Source of the DNA: Salinirubellus litoreus
GTDB taxonomy: Archaea > Halobacteriota > Halobacteria > Halobacteriales > Haloarculaceae
DNA: 64,000 bases
Direction: 5' to 3'
Assembly: GCF_037335815.1 (NCBI RefSeq)
Contig: NZ_CP147841.1
Coordinates: 1,798,001 to 1,862,000 of the forward strand
This document shows, piece by piece, positions 49,444 to 58,743 of the stretch; the first letter of the stretch is position 1, and the number at the start of each line of letters is the position of its first letter. The position numbers and the translations under genes were made by a program. The notes beneath the pieces were generated by a model. The model ran no database searches, was not told the origin of the DNA, and saw only the letters and a program-made list of their open reading frames with translations.

Positions 49444-49845
49444 TTAAGCCTCCCGACCCGTGAGCCCGTCGAGGCGTTCGAAGTAGTCGGGACGGGGGAC
49501 CTGGTAGAGCGAGCGGTAGTCGACGTCACCACGGGCGAACTCGGCGGCGAGGGAGAGCGCCACCTCGACGGCGGCGTCGGGGGTGTCGAACTCCTGGGGC
49601 GTCGTCGAGACGTCCGGTTCGAGGAACAGCGTCACGACCCAGGGCGCGTCCGGCGGGAGGTTCCGCGTGCCGCCAGGGCGACGCGAGCGGCGGCCACGGG
49701 TGACGTAGAGGGTGGGGAGGCAGGCGGGGTCGAACCCCTCGCCGTCGAAGACGTCCGGTCGGTAGGCGAGGACGAGGCGGTCCTCGGCGTCGCTCCAGAC
49801 GCGCCACCCCTCGGCCAGCGTCTCCCGATCCTCCTCGGCGAGCAT
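49444..49845 (-). CDS. Haloarchaeal DUF5820-like protein
   Basis: A 133-residue soluble protein: 'LAEGWRVWSDAEDRLVLAYRPDVFDGEGF', 'LPTLYVTRGRRSRRPGG' and 'PWVVTLFLEPDVSTTPQEF' (each in part), with an acidic, Ala-rich end 'GDVDYRSLYQVPRPDYFERL'. The length and the VVTLFLEP strand fit the DUF5820 family as I remember it; this is not certain. It is followed after 24 bp by UPF0179. TTTATATA on the minus strand (49901-49908) is a promoter candidate with a ~30-nt leader. Confidence 0.65.
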   Translation of the reverse strand: MLAEEDRETLAEGWRVWSDAEDRLVLAYRPDVFDGEGFDPACLPTLYVTRGRRSRRPGGTRNLPPDAPWVVTLFLEPDVSTTPQEFDTPDAAVEVALSLAAEFARGDVDYRSLYQVPRPDYFERLDGLTGREA

Positions 49846-49900
49846 GGCCGTGGTACGGTACCGTCGGGTATCAGTCCGGCGGTCGGCGTGATCTCGGGGT

Positions 49901-49908
49901 ATATAAAG
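49901..49908 (-). promoter_or_regulatory. TATA box in the 448-bp spacer upstream of DUF5820-like and prkA
   Basis: The sequence is TATATAAA on the plus strand and TTTATATA on the minus strand. The minus orientation matches the archaeal consensus best and would serve the gene at 49845. The rest of the spacer 49846-50293 holds the prkA promoter and leader. Confidence 0.5.
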
Positions 49909-50013
49909 CCGGTCTGCCTCCTCGGTTGCCTCTCACCCGCCACACCCTCGCCTCCTCCCGGTTTCGAGGCAATTCGACCGGCGATAGACGGTATCGAAAA
50001 CGGGTTTCGACCG

Positions 50014-50030
50014 AGAACTTATATAGTTCT
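50014..50030 (+). promoter_or_regulatory. Palindrome AGAACT-TATAT-AGTTCT around a TATA box
   Basis: A perfect 6-5-6 inverted repeat whose centre is the TATA element, with a second AT-rich box (TAATATAG, 50043-50050) just downstream. It is the likely regulated promoter of the prkA operon, 264 bp before its start codon. Confidence 0.65.
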
Positions 50031-50053
50031 GGTTCTCATAGCTAATATAGTAT

Positions 50054-50070
50054 CGGTGGGCCGCCCACCG
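50054..50070 (+). promoter_or_regulatory. Hairpin at the start of the prkA leader
   Basis: CGGTGGG-CCG-CCCACCG (7-3-7, perfect) lies where transcription from the palindromic TATA box would begin, so it may cap the mRNA 5' end. The remaining ~220 nt to 50293 hold no gene and are GC-rich. Confidence 0.45.
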
Positions 50071-50293
50071 TGCTCCCACCCCACCCCGCTCTGCGATCAG
50101 GTCGTTCCCCCCGGAGCCCCGGTCGCTGACGACGGGAGTGGTACGGTGAGACATGACACGCGATACGAACCCGCTCCGACAACCGCCGGTCGGCCGACGG
50201 AGACCGGAGGGTTCGGACCGTGGTCCGGCGGCCATCCGAGACTGTCGACCGGCCCCCAGCCGGCATCCCGCGCCCCCCGGCGCGACGTAAAGC

Positions 50294-52366
50294 ATGAGTA
50301 TGGAGACGCTCGAAGACCTGAGCAAGGAGTACCGGAACTCGATCCCCTCGGACCTCCGGGAGACCCGGTCGTTCGACTGGTACCTCGACGAGCTGTACGA
50401 GGACCCCCGAATCGCCCGCAACGCCCACCAGCGCGTTGCCGACATGTTCGACTACTACGGCACCGAGTACGACGAGGACCTCGGGGTCGTGGAGTACCTG
50501 CTGGCGAGCGAGGACCCGCTGAACGACGGCGAGAACACGTTCTACGGCCGGAACATCCACGAGTCCATACACGAGTTCGTCAACAAGGTGAAGTCGGGCG
50601 CACGCGGGCTCGGCCCCGAGAAGCGTATCAAGCTCCTCCTCGGCCCCGTGGGCTCGGGCAAGTCCGAGTTCGACCGCCAGGTCCGGACCTACTTCGAGGA
50701 CTACTCGCTCCGGGACGCCGGCCGGATGTACACCTTCCGGTGGACCAACCTCTGTGACGTGGTCCGCGACCAGGACCCCGCCGACGACGTGGTCCGGTCG
50801 CCGATGGACCAGGACCCCCTGATACTGCTCCCCCAGGAGCAGCGCGACAAGGTGATCGAGGGGCTGAACGAGCGGCTCGACGCCCCCTACACCATCCGCA
50901 ACGAGCAGTCGCTCGACCCCGCCAGCGAGTTCTACATGGACCGCCTGCTCGAACACTACGACGACGACCTCCAGCGCGTCCTCGAGAACCACGTGGAGGT
51001 GATCCGGCTGATCGCCGACGAGAACAAGCGCCAGTGCGTCGAGACGTTCGAGCCCAAGGACAAGAAGAACCAGGACGAGACGGAGCTGACGGGCGACGTC
51101 AACTACTCGAAGATCGCTGTCTACGGCGAGAGCGACCCGCGGGCGTTCGACTACTCGGGGGCGTTCTGCAACGCCAACCGGGGGATCTTCTCCGGCGAGG
51201 AGCTCCTCAAGTTACAGCGGGAGTTCCTCTACGACTTCCTGCACGCCACCCAGGAGCAGACGATCAAGCCGAAGAACAACCCCCGAATCGACATCGACCA
51301 GGTGATCGTCGGCCGGACGAACATGCCCGAGTACCGGGACAAGAAGGGCGACGAGAAGATGGAGGCGTTCAACGATAGAACGAAACGGATCGACTTCCCG
51401 TACGTCCTCCAGTACGAGGAGGAGGCACAGATCTACGACAAGATGCTCCGGAACGCGGACGTCCCGGACATCCACGTCGAGCCCCACACCCTCCAGATGG
51501 CGGGGCTGTTCGGCGTCCTCACCCGGATCCAGGAGCCCGACGGCGGGCAGGTCAGCGTCGTCCAGAAGGCCAAGGCCTACAACGGCGAGATCGACGAGGC
51601 CGACGACATCGACGTGAAGAAGCTCCGCGAGGAGGCCGCGGAGATGGCCGACCTCGGCGAGGGGATGGACGGGGTGTCCCCGCGGTTCATCGGGGACGAG
51701 ATCGCCGAGGCGATCATGGACTCGATGCACCGCGGTCGGGACTTCCTCTCGCCGCTGACGACGTTCAACCACCTGGAGGAGAACTTGGAGAACCACGGCT
51801 CGATCCCCCAGGAGAACTTCGAGACGTACTACCGCTACCTCGAACTCGTCCGCGAGGAGTACAAGGACCGGGCCATCGAGGACGTCCGGCACGCGCTCGC
51901 CTACGACTTAGACGAGATCCAGCGCCAGGGCGAGAAGTACATGGACCACGTGATGGCGTACATCGACGACGACACCGTCGAGGACGACATCACCGGCCGC
52001 GAGCAGGACCCCGACGAGAAGTTCCTGCGCGACGTCGAGGAGAAACTGGACATCCCCGAGGACCGCAAGGAGGACTTCCGGCAGGAGGTCTCGAACTGGG
52101 TTTCGCGTCGGGCCCGGGAGGGGACGAGCTTCAACCCGCAGGACAACGACCGCCTGCGCCGCGCCCTCGAACGGAAGCTCTGGGAGGACAAGAAGCACAA
52201 CATCAACTTCTCCGCGCTCGTCTCGAGCGGCGAGATGGACGACGACGAGCGCAACTCCTGGGTCAGCGCGCTCGTCGAGCAGGGCTACAGCAAGGAGGGC
52301 GCGAAGGAGGTCCTCGAGTTCGCCGGCGCGGAGGTCGCCAAGACGGAGATGGAAGCGGACGACTGA
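50294..52366 (+). CDS. prkA: PrkA-type serine protein kinase, first paralogue
   Basis: A 690-residue AAA+/PrkA kinase. 'SKEYRNSIPSDLRETRSFDW' opens the N-terminal domain; Walker A is LLLGPVGSGKSEF (about residues 112-124). 'YDKMLRNADVPDIHVEPHTL' and 'KVKSGARGLGPEKRIKLL' are family landmarks, and 'IPQENFETYYRYLELVREEYKDRAIEDVR' (in part) begins the C-terminal PrkA kinase/anchor region. In bacteria PrkA acts with YeaH and SpoVR in stationary-phase and nitrogen stress. A haloarchaeal double-prkA arrangement is usual. The next gene follows after one base. Confidence 0.93.
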   Translation: MSMETLEDLSKEYRNSIPSDLRETRSFDWYLDELYEDPRIARNAHQRVADMFDYYGTEYDEDLGVVEYLLASEDPLNDGENTFYGRNIHESIHEFVNKVKSGARGLGPEKRIKLLLGPVGSGKSEFDRQVRTYFEDYSLRDAGRMYTFRWTNLCDVVRDQDPADDVVRSPMDQDPLILLPQEQRDKVIEGLNERLDAPYTIRNEQSLDPASEFYMDRLLEHYDDDLQRVLENHVEVIRLIADENKRQCVETFEPKDKKNQDETELTGDVNYSKIAVYGESDPRAFDYSGAFCNANRGIFSGEELLKLQREFLYDFLHATQEQTIKPKNNPRIDIDQVIVGRTNMPEYRDKKGDEKMEAFNDRTKRIDFPYVLQYEEEAQIYDKMLRNADVPDIHVEPHTLQMAGLFGVLTRIQEPDGGQVSVVQKAKAYNGEIDEADDIDVKKLREEAAEMADLGEGMDGVSPRFIGDEIAEAIMDSMHRGRDFLSPLTTFNHLEENLENHGSIPQENFETYYRYLELVREEYKDRAIEDVRHALAYDLDEIQRQGEKYMDHVMAYIDDDTVEDDITGREQDPDEKFLRDVEEKLDIPEDRKEDFRQEVSNWVSRRAREGTSFNPQDNDRLRRALERKLWEDKKHNINFSALVSSGEMDDDERNSWVSALVEQGYSKEGAKEVLEFAGAEVAKTEMEADD

Positions 52367-52367
52367 G

Positions 52368-54650
52368 ATGAGCGGCGAGGACTACATCCGTCGGGGGGAC
52401 GAGTCGCTCCGGGACACCTACGAGGCCCCGATGAGCCTCGGCGAGTACGTCGACGCGGTGTTCGAGAACCCCCGCATCGCCAGCCACGCCTCGAAGTACC
52501 TGCTCGAGGCGATCGAGGCCGCCGGAACCCGGCGGGTGGTCGAGGAGGGCGAGGAGAAGGAGCGCTACCGCTTCTTCGACGACCCGCACAACGAGGGCGA
52601 GCACGCCATCCTCGGCAACACCGAGGTACTCAATCGGTTCGTCGACGACCTGCGCTCGATCGCGGCCCGCCGCGGGAAGGAGGAGAAGATCATCTGGCTC
52701 GACGGGCCGACCGCGACCGGGAAGTCGGAGCTCAAGCGGTGTCTCATCAACGGCCTGCGGGAGTACTCGAAGACCGAGGAGGGTCGTCGGTACACGGTCG
52801 AGTGGAACGTCGCCGGCGCGGTCGAATCGAGCCCGGGGATGACCTACGGCGACGTTCGGGCCCCCGACGAGGACGACTGGTACGAGAGCCCCGTCCAGGT
52901 CCACCCCCTCGCGACCTTCCCCGAATCGGTGCGAAAGGAGCTACTCGCCGAGCTGAACGACCGGCTCGACGACCACATCCCGGTCCACGTCGACGGGCGT
53001 CTCGACCCCTTCTCGCGTGAGGCCTACGACTACCTCGAGGAACAGTACCGGCGGGGCGGCGAGGAGGCGCTGTTCTCCGCCGTGACGGACCCGAAACACC
53101 TCCGGGTGAAGAACTACGTCGCCGACGTGGGCCAGGGGATCGGCGTCCTCCACTCCGAGGACGACGGCACGCCCAAGGAACGCCTGGTGGGCTCGTGGAT
53201 GCACGGGATGCTGCGCGAACTGGGCTCGCGGGGGCGCAAGAACCCCCAGGCGTTCAGCTACGACGGCGTCCTCTCGCAGGGCAACGGGCTGCTGACGATC
53301 GTCGAGGACGCCGCCCAGCACGCCGACCTGCTCCAGAAACTCCTGAACGTCCCCGACGAGGAGACGGTCAAGCTCGACAAGGGGATCGGGATGGACATCG
53401 ACACGCAGATGATCATCATCTCGAACCCCGACCTCGAGGCCCAGCTGAACCAGCACGCCGAGCGCTCGGGAGCCGACCCGCTGAAGGCCCTGAAACGGCG
53501 GCTCGACAAGCACGAGTTCACGTACCTGACGAACCTCTCGCTGGAGACCGAACTCGTCCGCCGGGAGCTCACCAACGAGACGCCGGTGTGGACCGCCGAC
53601 TCCTACGAGGAGCTCGCGGCGGAGATCCGGAGGCCCATCACGGTGTCGGTCCGGAACGTCCGCCGGGAGGTCAAAGAACGGGAGCTCGCGCCCCACGCCA
53701 TCGAGGCCGCGGCGCTCTACGCCGTGGTCTCGCGGCTCGACGGCGAGGACGTCCCGCCCGGGCTCGACCTGGTCGACAAGGCGGTGATCTTCGACCGGGG
53801 CTACCTCCAGGACGGCGACGAGCGACGGGAGAAGGAGGAGTTCGACTTCTCGCCGGACGCGGTCGACGGCGAGACCGGCATCCCGGTCACCTACACCCGG
53901 GACGTCATCGCGGACCTGCTCCACGAGGAGCGGGACCGCCACCACCCCGAACTGGACGTCGAGAACGTCATCATGCCCCGCGACGTGCTGAACGCGATGG
54001 CCGAGCGGCTGGGCGACGCCCCGGTGTTCTCTCCGAGCGAACGCACCGAGTTCGAGAACCGGCTCGTCCCCGTGAAGAACCACGTCTTCGGCGAGCAGGA
54101 GGACGACGTGCTGGAGGCGATCATGCGCGAGAAGCGCGTCGACCAGTCGACCGTCGAGGAGTACATCGAGCACGTCTACGCGTGGGTCGAGGGCGAGCAG
54201 ATCGAGAACGACCGCGGGGAGTACGTCGACCCCGACCCGCTGAAGCTGAAGGTGTTCGAGGTCGAACACCTCGGCCGCTTCGACGAGGCCGACTACGACG
54301 GTTCGGAGCCCGAGCCGTCGGTCGAGGAGTTCCGGCGGGACAAGGTCGTCACGGCGCTCAACCGCCACGCCTGGCGCAACCGCGACGAGGAGTTCCGCGC
54401 CGGCGACGTCAACCCCAAGGAGATCCCGGTGATAAAGGCGGTCCTCGGGAGCCACGACTGGGACGACGTTCGCCGGACCCACGAGGACTTCGACCCATCC
54501 CAGTGGGACGACCCGCCCTCGGGTACGGAGACCGAGGCGGTGAAGGAGCGGACCATCCGGAACATGCAGGAGCTGTTCGACTACAGCGCGGCTTCGGCGG
54601 AGCTGACGAGCCGGCACGTCATGAGCCAGGTGAGCTACAGATGGGACTAG
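52368..54650 (+). CDS. PrkA-type kinase, second (divergent) paralogue
   Basis: A 760-residue PrkA relative. 'DTYEAPMSLGEYVDAVFENP' is the N-terminus, Walker A is WLDGPTATGKSELKR (about 111-124, Thr-Gly instead of Ser-Gly), 'QGNGLLTIVEDAAQHADLLQ' and 'IISNPDLEAQLNQH' are core motifs, and the C-terminal kinase region ('SGTETEAVKERTIRNMQELF') is long. It shares its order with the first kinase and starts ATG 52368, one base after the first stop. Probably a partner or regulator of the first kinase. Confidence 0.9.
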   Translation: MSGEDYIRRGDESLRDTYEAPMSLGEYVDAVFENPRIASHASKYLLEAIEAAGTRRVVEEGEEKERYRFFDDPHNEGEHAILGNTEVLNRFVDDLRSIAARRGKEEKIIWLDGPTATGKSELKRCLINGLREYSKTEEGRRYTVEWNVAGAVESSPGMTYGDVRAPDEDDWYESPVQVHPLATFPESVRKELLAELNDRLDDHIPVHVDGRLDPFSREAYDYLEEQYRRGGEEALFSAVTDPKHLRVKNYVADVGQGIGVLHSEDDGTPKERLVGSWMHGMLRELGSRGRKNPQAFSYDGVLSQGNGLLTIVEDAAQHADLLQKLLNVPDEETVKLDKGIGMDIDTQMIIISNPDLEAQLNQHAERSGADPLKALKRRLDKHEFTYLTNLSLETELVRRELTNETPVWTADSYEELAAEIRRPITVSVRNVRREVKERELAPHAIEAAALYAVVSRLDGEDVPPGLDLVDKAVIFDRGYLQDGDERREKEEFDFSPDAVDGETGIPVTYTRDVIADLLHEERDRHHPELDVENVIMPRDVLNAMAERLGDAPVFSPSERTEFENRLVPVKNHVFGEQEDDVLEAIMREKRVDQSTVEEYIEHVYAWVEGEQIENDRGEYVDPDPLKLKVFEVEHLGRFDEADYDGSEPEPSVEEFRRDKVVTALNRHAWRNRDEEFRAGDVNPKEIPVIKAVLGSHDWDDVRRTHEDFDPSQWDDPPSGTETEAVKERTIRNMQELFDYSAASAELTSRHVMSQVSYRWD

Positions 54651-55242
54651 GTGATCCTGTGGCGGCCTGTGGTGTGTTTGCTTGGACGGATAGCGGCAGT
54701 ACCGACAGCACCTACCGAAGCCCTCGGCCGCTGGACTCGCGCGCCTCGTTGCGCGCCTCGCTCCCTTCGGTCGCTTCGGTGCTTACTTCGTCGTGCTTCG
54801 TCCAGCGCGGGTTGCCGGCTCCGCCGGCAACCTCAGGCGTGGCGGCTTCGCCGCCACGCGCTCGCCCTTCGGGAGTCCGCCAGGGACACCGGCCGTCGAG
54901 CGGAGGCGTGCCTGCCCTCCCCCGTTCGCGGCCGACGAGACGGCCGCGAGGCCAGTTCGACGGCCAGGTTGAGCAAACGATCCGGCCGCCGAGGACCGCG
55001 AGCGCCAGCGAGCGTGTCCGAGCCCGGGGAAGGGCAGGCCCCCTGGTGGACTCGGAAAGGGCGAGGCCTGTCGGGGAAGGCGGCCGACGCAAGCACTGGA
55101 GCGAGCGCCGGAGGCGCGAGCGAAGCGCGCAGCGAGGCCCCCGACCCGCCAGGATGAGGGCTTTCCAACCGTCCCGGATCCCCCCGCACATGACATCGAG
55201 ACCAGCGAGCCCCCCAAAAACTCCGGAGGAGAGTAGAACACA
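54651..55242. mobile_element. 592-bp gene-free gap with inverted-repeat-bounded hairpin block (MITE-like candidate)
   Basis: Between the second prkA and DUF444, where the genes are usually adjacent. An imperfect 21-bp inverted repeat (19 of 21 identical: 54743-54763 and 55118-55138) bounds about 396 bp. Inside are two neighbouring 8-5-8 hairpins (54811-54831 and 54838-54858, arms GTTGCCGG and CGTGGCGG) and further GC-rich repeats. Open frames on both strands have no recognisable domain. No target-site duplication could be confirmed. It could be a non-autonomous element or simply the haloarchaeal type of hairpin-rich spacer. Confidence 0.45.
54811..54858. repeat. Paired 8-5-8 hairpins
   Basis: GTTGCCGG-CTCCG-CCGGCAAC then CGTGGCGG-CTTCG-CCGCCACG, seven bases apart, both perfect. 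Confidence 0.85.
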
Positions 55243-56586
55243 ATGGGACTGAGAGACGACATCGAACGATACCGCGAAGTGGGCGAGGAACGACGGCAGG
55301 ACCTCGCGGAGTTCATCCAGTACGGCGACCTCGGCCAGTCGCTCCCCGACGAGGTGAAGATCCCGATCAAGATCGTCGACCTGCCCGAGTTCGCCTACGA
55401 CCGGCGGGACATGGGCGGGGTCGGCCAGGGCGACGGCGGCACGCCGGACGTGGGCCAGCCGGTCGGACAGCCCCAGCCCCAGCCGGGCGACGGCGACGGG
55501 GACGAGGACGGCGAACCCGGCGAGGAGGGTGGCGACCACGAGTACTACGAGATGGACCCCGAGGAGTTCGCCGAGGAGCTAGACGAGGAGCTCGGACTCG
55601 ACCTCGAACCCAAGGGTAAGAAGGTGATCGAGGAGAAGGAGGGCGACTTCACTGATCTCACGAGAACGGGGCCGGCGAGCACGCTCGACTTCGAGCGCCT
55701 GTTCAAGGAGGGCCTGAAGCGCAAGCTCGCAATGGACTTCGACGAGGCGTACGTCGAGGAGGCGCTCCGCGTGGACGGCTGGGGGCCACAGCGGGTGTAC
55801 GAGTGGGCCCGCGAGAACCACCTCCCCGTCTCCCGGGCGTGGATCGAGGACGCCTACTCGGACATCCCCCGCGAGGAGCGGACGCGGTGGGCGAGCATCG
55901 AGGAGATGGAGGCGAACGTCGAGGAGGAGTCGACGGCCGCGCGCATCCGCCGGGAGGGGATCAAGCAGATCCCGTTCCGCCGGGAGGACGAGCGCTACCG
56001 CTACCCCGAGATCATCGAGGAACGCGAGAAGAACGTCGTCGTCGTCAACATCCGCGACGTCTCGGGGTCGATGCGCGAGAAGAAGCGCGAGCTCGTCGAG
56101 CGCGTGTTCACGCCGCTGGACTGGTATCTCACCGGGAAGTACGACCACGCCGAGTTCGTCTACATCGCCCACGACGCCGAGGCCTGGGAGGTCGAGCGCG
56201 AGGAGTTCTTCGGCATCCGATCCGGCGGCGGAACCCGGATCTCCAGCGCGTACGAACTCGCCGCGGCGATCCTCGAGGAGCGCTACCCGTGGGAGGAGTG
56301 GAACCGGTACGTCTTCGCCGCCGGTGACTCGGAGAACTCCTCGAACGACACCGAAGAGCGGGTCATCCCGATGATGGAGGAGATTCCGGCGAACCTCCAC
56401 GCGTACGTCGAGACACAGCCGAGCGGGAACGCGATCAACGCGACCCACGCCGAGGAGGTCGATCGCTACTTCGGCGACGGGAACTCGAACGTCGCCGTCG
56501 CGTACGTCACCAGCCCCGCCGACGTCGTCGACGCCATCTACGAAATCCTCAGCACGGAACAGGAGGCCGCGGAGGTCGAGGCGTAA
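55243..56586 (+). CDS. YeaH/YhbH (DUF444) family protein
   Basis: A 447-residue protein: acidic, Gly/Gln/Pro-rich segment (about 60-100), then 'VVVNIRDVSGSMREKKRELVERV' with the von Willebrand MIDAS-like DxSGS (about residues 272-276), 'VYIAHDAEAWEVEREEFFGI' and 'GGTRISSAYELAAAIL' (GGT). It is the partner of PrkA and SpoVR in stress response. An SD-like GGAGGAG lies about 13 bases before ATG 55243, so it is translated from a leadered message after the gap. SpoVR follows after 2 bases. Confidence 0.94.
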   Translation: MGLRDDIERYREVGEERRQDLAEFIQYGDLGQSLPDEVKIPIKIVDLPEFAYDRRDMGGVGQGDGGTPDVGQPVGQPQPQPGDGDGDEDGEPGEEGGDHEYYEMDPEEFAEELDEELGLDLEPKGKKVIEEKEGDFTDLTRTGPASTLDFERLFKEGLKRKLAMDFDEAYVEEALRVDGWGPQRVYEWARENHLPVSRAWIEDAYSDIPREERTRWASIEEMEANVEEESTAARIRREGIKQIPFRREDERYRYPEIIEEREKNVVVVNIRDVSGSMREKKRELVERVFTPLDWYLTGKYDHAEFVYIAHDAEAWEVEREEFFGIRSGGGTRISSAYELAAAILEERYPWEEWNRYVFAAGDSENSSNDTEERVIPMMEEIPANLHAYVETQPSGNAINATHAEEVDRYFGDGNSNVAVAYVTSPADVVDAIYEILSTEQEAAEVEA

Positions 56587-56588
56587 CC

Positions 56589-58580
56589 ATGAGCGACACC
56601 GAACGCAGACACCGACAGCGCATCGCCGAGGGGCTCGAAGAGCCCGTCAGGGAGGCGAACGAACTGGCGCGGAAGTTCGGGCTCGACCCGTTCCCGGTGA
56701 ACTACTGGATCGTCGACTACGACGAGATGAACGAGCTCATCGCCTACGGCGGGTTCCAGCACCGCTACCCCCACTGGCGGTGGGGGATGCAGTACGACCG
56801 CCAGCAGAAGCAGGGCCAGTTCCTCGGCGGGAAGGCCTTCGAGATCGTTAACAACGACAACCCCTCTCACGCGTTCCTCCAGGAGTCGAACGCCCTCGCG
56901 GACCAGAAGGCCGTCATCACGCACGTCGAGGCCCACGCCGACTTCTTCAAGAACAACGAGTGGTTCGGGCTGTTCGCCGAGGACCCCGACGCCGCGGCGA
57001 TGCTCCAGCGTCACGCCGAGACCATCCGGGAGTACATGGACGACCCGGAGATCGACCGGGAGGACGTCGAGGCGTGGATCGACCACGTGCTCTGCCTGGA
57101 GGACAACATCGACCAGCACCGGCCGTTCACCACGGCGGAGGAGTGGTCCGCCGAGCCCACCGATCCCGAGGACGTCGACGAGCGGCTCGGGGAGCTGAAC
57201 CTCTCCGAGGAGGTCCGGCGCGAGGTGTTCGACGAGGCGTGGGTCGAGTCACAGCAGGCCGACGACGACAGTCCGACGTTCCCGGCCGAGCCCGAGAAGG
57301 ACGTCCTGGCGTTCCTGCTGGTCCACGGCAAGCGCTACGACGAGGAGAGCGACCGGGCCGTCGAACTGGAGGAGTGGCAGCGCGAGATACTCGAACTCCT
57401 CCGCAAGGAGGCGTACTACTTCGCCCCCCAGAAGATGACGAAAGTGATGAACGAGGGGTGGGCCGCCATCTGGGAGTCCCGGATGATGACCGACGAGGCG
57501 TTCGCCGGCGACGACGAGTTCATCTCCTACGCCGACCACATGGCCCAGGTGCTCGGGTCCCCGGGGCTCAACCCTTACAAGCTCGGGATGGAGCTCTGGG
57601 AGTACGTCGAGAACTACACGAACCGTCGGGAAGTCATCGAGCGCCTGCTGAAGGTCGAGGGGGTCACCTGGCGGAACTTCCACGAGACGGTCGACCTCGA
57701 CCTCGTGATGGATCTGCTGGAGCCCGACCCGGTCGTGGACGACGTCCGCCCGGAGACGCTCGACCGGCTCGACCCCGAGGACCCGCGCGTCGACGCCGAT
57801 GCGCTCTCCCGGGCGAAAGCCGGCGAGATAGACGTCGAGCGGTACCCCTGGAAGGTCCTCACCTACGAGGGGCTCTGTGAGCGACACTACTCGCTGATCA
57901 AGCCCCAGAACCGCGGGTTCGTGAAGCGGGTGAGCCAGAACGAGCTCGAACGAACGGCGCGATACCTGTTCGAGGTCGACCGGTACGCGAGCGTCGAGGA
58001 CGCCGTCGCCGACGTCGACCGCTCGCGGGGGTGGGACCGGATGCGCGAGATACGCGAGTCACACAACGACGTGACGTTCCTCGACGAGTTCCTCACCCAG
58101 GAGTTCGTCGACGAGAACGACTACTTCACCTACGAGTACACCCACACCACCCGCGACTACCGGGTCACGTCGGTCGACTACGAGGACGTCAAGAAGAAGC
58201 TGATGCTGCAGTTCACGAACTTCGGCAAGCCGACCATCACCGTGCAGGACGGCAACTTCGAGAACCGCAACGAGCTGCTGCTCGCCCACCACTACAACGG
58301 CGTGATGCTCGACCTCCCGCAGGCGAAGAAGGTTCTGGAGCGGGTGTTCGAGCTGTGGGGCCGGCCGGTGAACCTCAAGACCATCGTCAAGGAGGTCGAC
58401 GACCACGACATCGAGGTGGCCCGGCGGCGCGACCGCGAGCCGACGCCCGAGGAGAAGGGCAGACTCGTCCGCTACGACGGCGAGAGCTTCGAGACGGTCG
58501 ACCTGCCCTGGGAGGACGTCGAGGACATCGCCGCGACGGACGTCGACTACGACACGAAACCCGACGACTGGCTGGCCTGA
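56589..58580 (+). CDS. spoVR: SpoVR family protein
   Basis: A 663-residue protein with the SpoVR core: 'VNYWIVDYDEMNELIAYGGF', 'HRYPHWRWGMQYDRQQKQGQ', 'ADFFKNNEWFG' and 'ALLRKEAYYFAPQKMTKVMNEGWA' (in part: YYFAPQKMTKVMNEGWA), then 'MADHMAQVLGSPGLNPYKLG'-like YADHMAQVLGSPGLNPYKLG and the C-terminal 'FTNFGKPTITVQDGNFENR'. Function unknown, but stationary-phase and sporulation linked in bacteria and co-conserved with PrkA and DUF444. Last gene of the group. Confidence 0.94.
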   Translation: MSDTERRHRQRIAEGLEEPVREANELARKFGLDPFPVNYWIVDYDEMNELIAYGGFQHRYPHWRWGMQYDRQQKQGQFLGGKAFEIVNNDNPSHAFLQESNALADQKAVITHVEAHADFFKNNEWFGLFAEDPDAAAMLQRHAETIREYMDDPEIDREDVEAWIDHVLCLEDNIDQHRPFTTAEEWSAEPTDPEDVDERLGELNLSEEVRREVFDEAWVESQQADDDSPTFPAEPEKDVLAFLLVHGKRYDEESDRAVELEEWQREILELLRKEAYYFAPQKMTKVMNEGWAAIWESRMMTDEAFAGDDEFISYADHMAQVLGSPGLNPYKLGMELWEYVENYTNRREVIERLLKVEGVTWRNFHETVDLDLVMDLLEPDPVVDDVRPETLDRLDPEDPRVDADALSRAKAGEIDVERYPWKVLTYEGLCERHYSLIKPQNRGFVKRVSQNELERTARYLFEVDRYASVEDAVADVDRSRGWDRMREIRESHNDVTFLDEFLTQEFVDENDYFTYEYTHTTRDYRVTSVDYEDVKKKLMLQFTNFGKPTITVQDGNFENRNELLLAHHYNGVMLDLPQAKKVLERVFELWGRPVNLKTIVKEVDDHDIEVARRRDREPTPEEKGRLVRYDGESFETVDLPWEDVEDIAATDVDYDTKPDDWLA

Positions 58581-58743
58581 CGGCCGCTTCCTCGTCGCGG
58601 TCTCGATCCACGCCGGCGGTCGGACGGGGCGCGTGCCTCCGATCCGACGGATTCGTTCCGCGGTCGGGGGCCCCACCGCTCTCTGGCTGGGTCGCTTTCA
58701 GTAGCCGAAAAAATCGTTGATCGATTCGACCGGCGCCGGCGTC

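Noticed and set aside
54651..55242. Several 130-270-codon frames in the gap between the second prkA and DUF444.
   Set aside because: All are explained by GC-rich repeats; none has a domain, a convincing start or a promoter.
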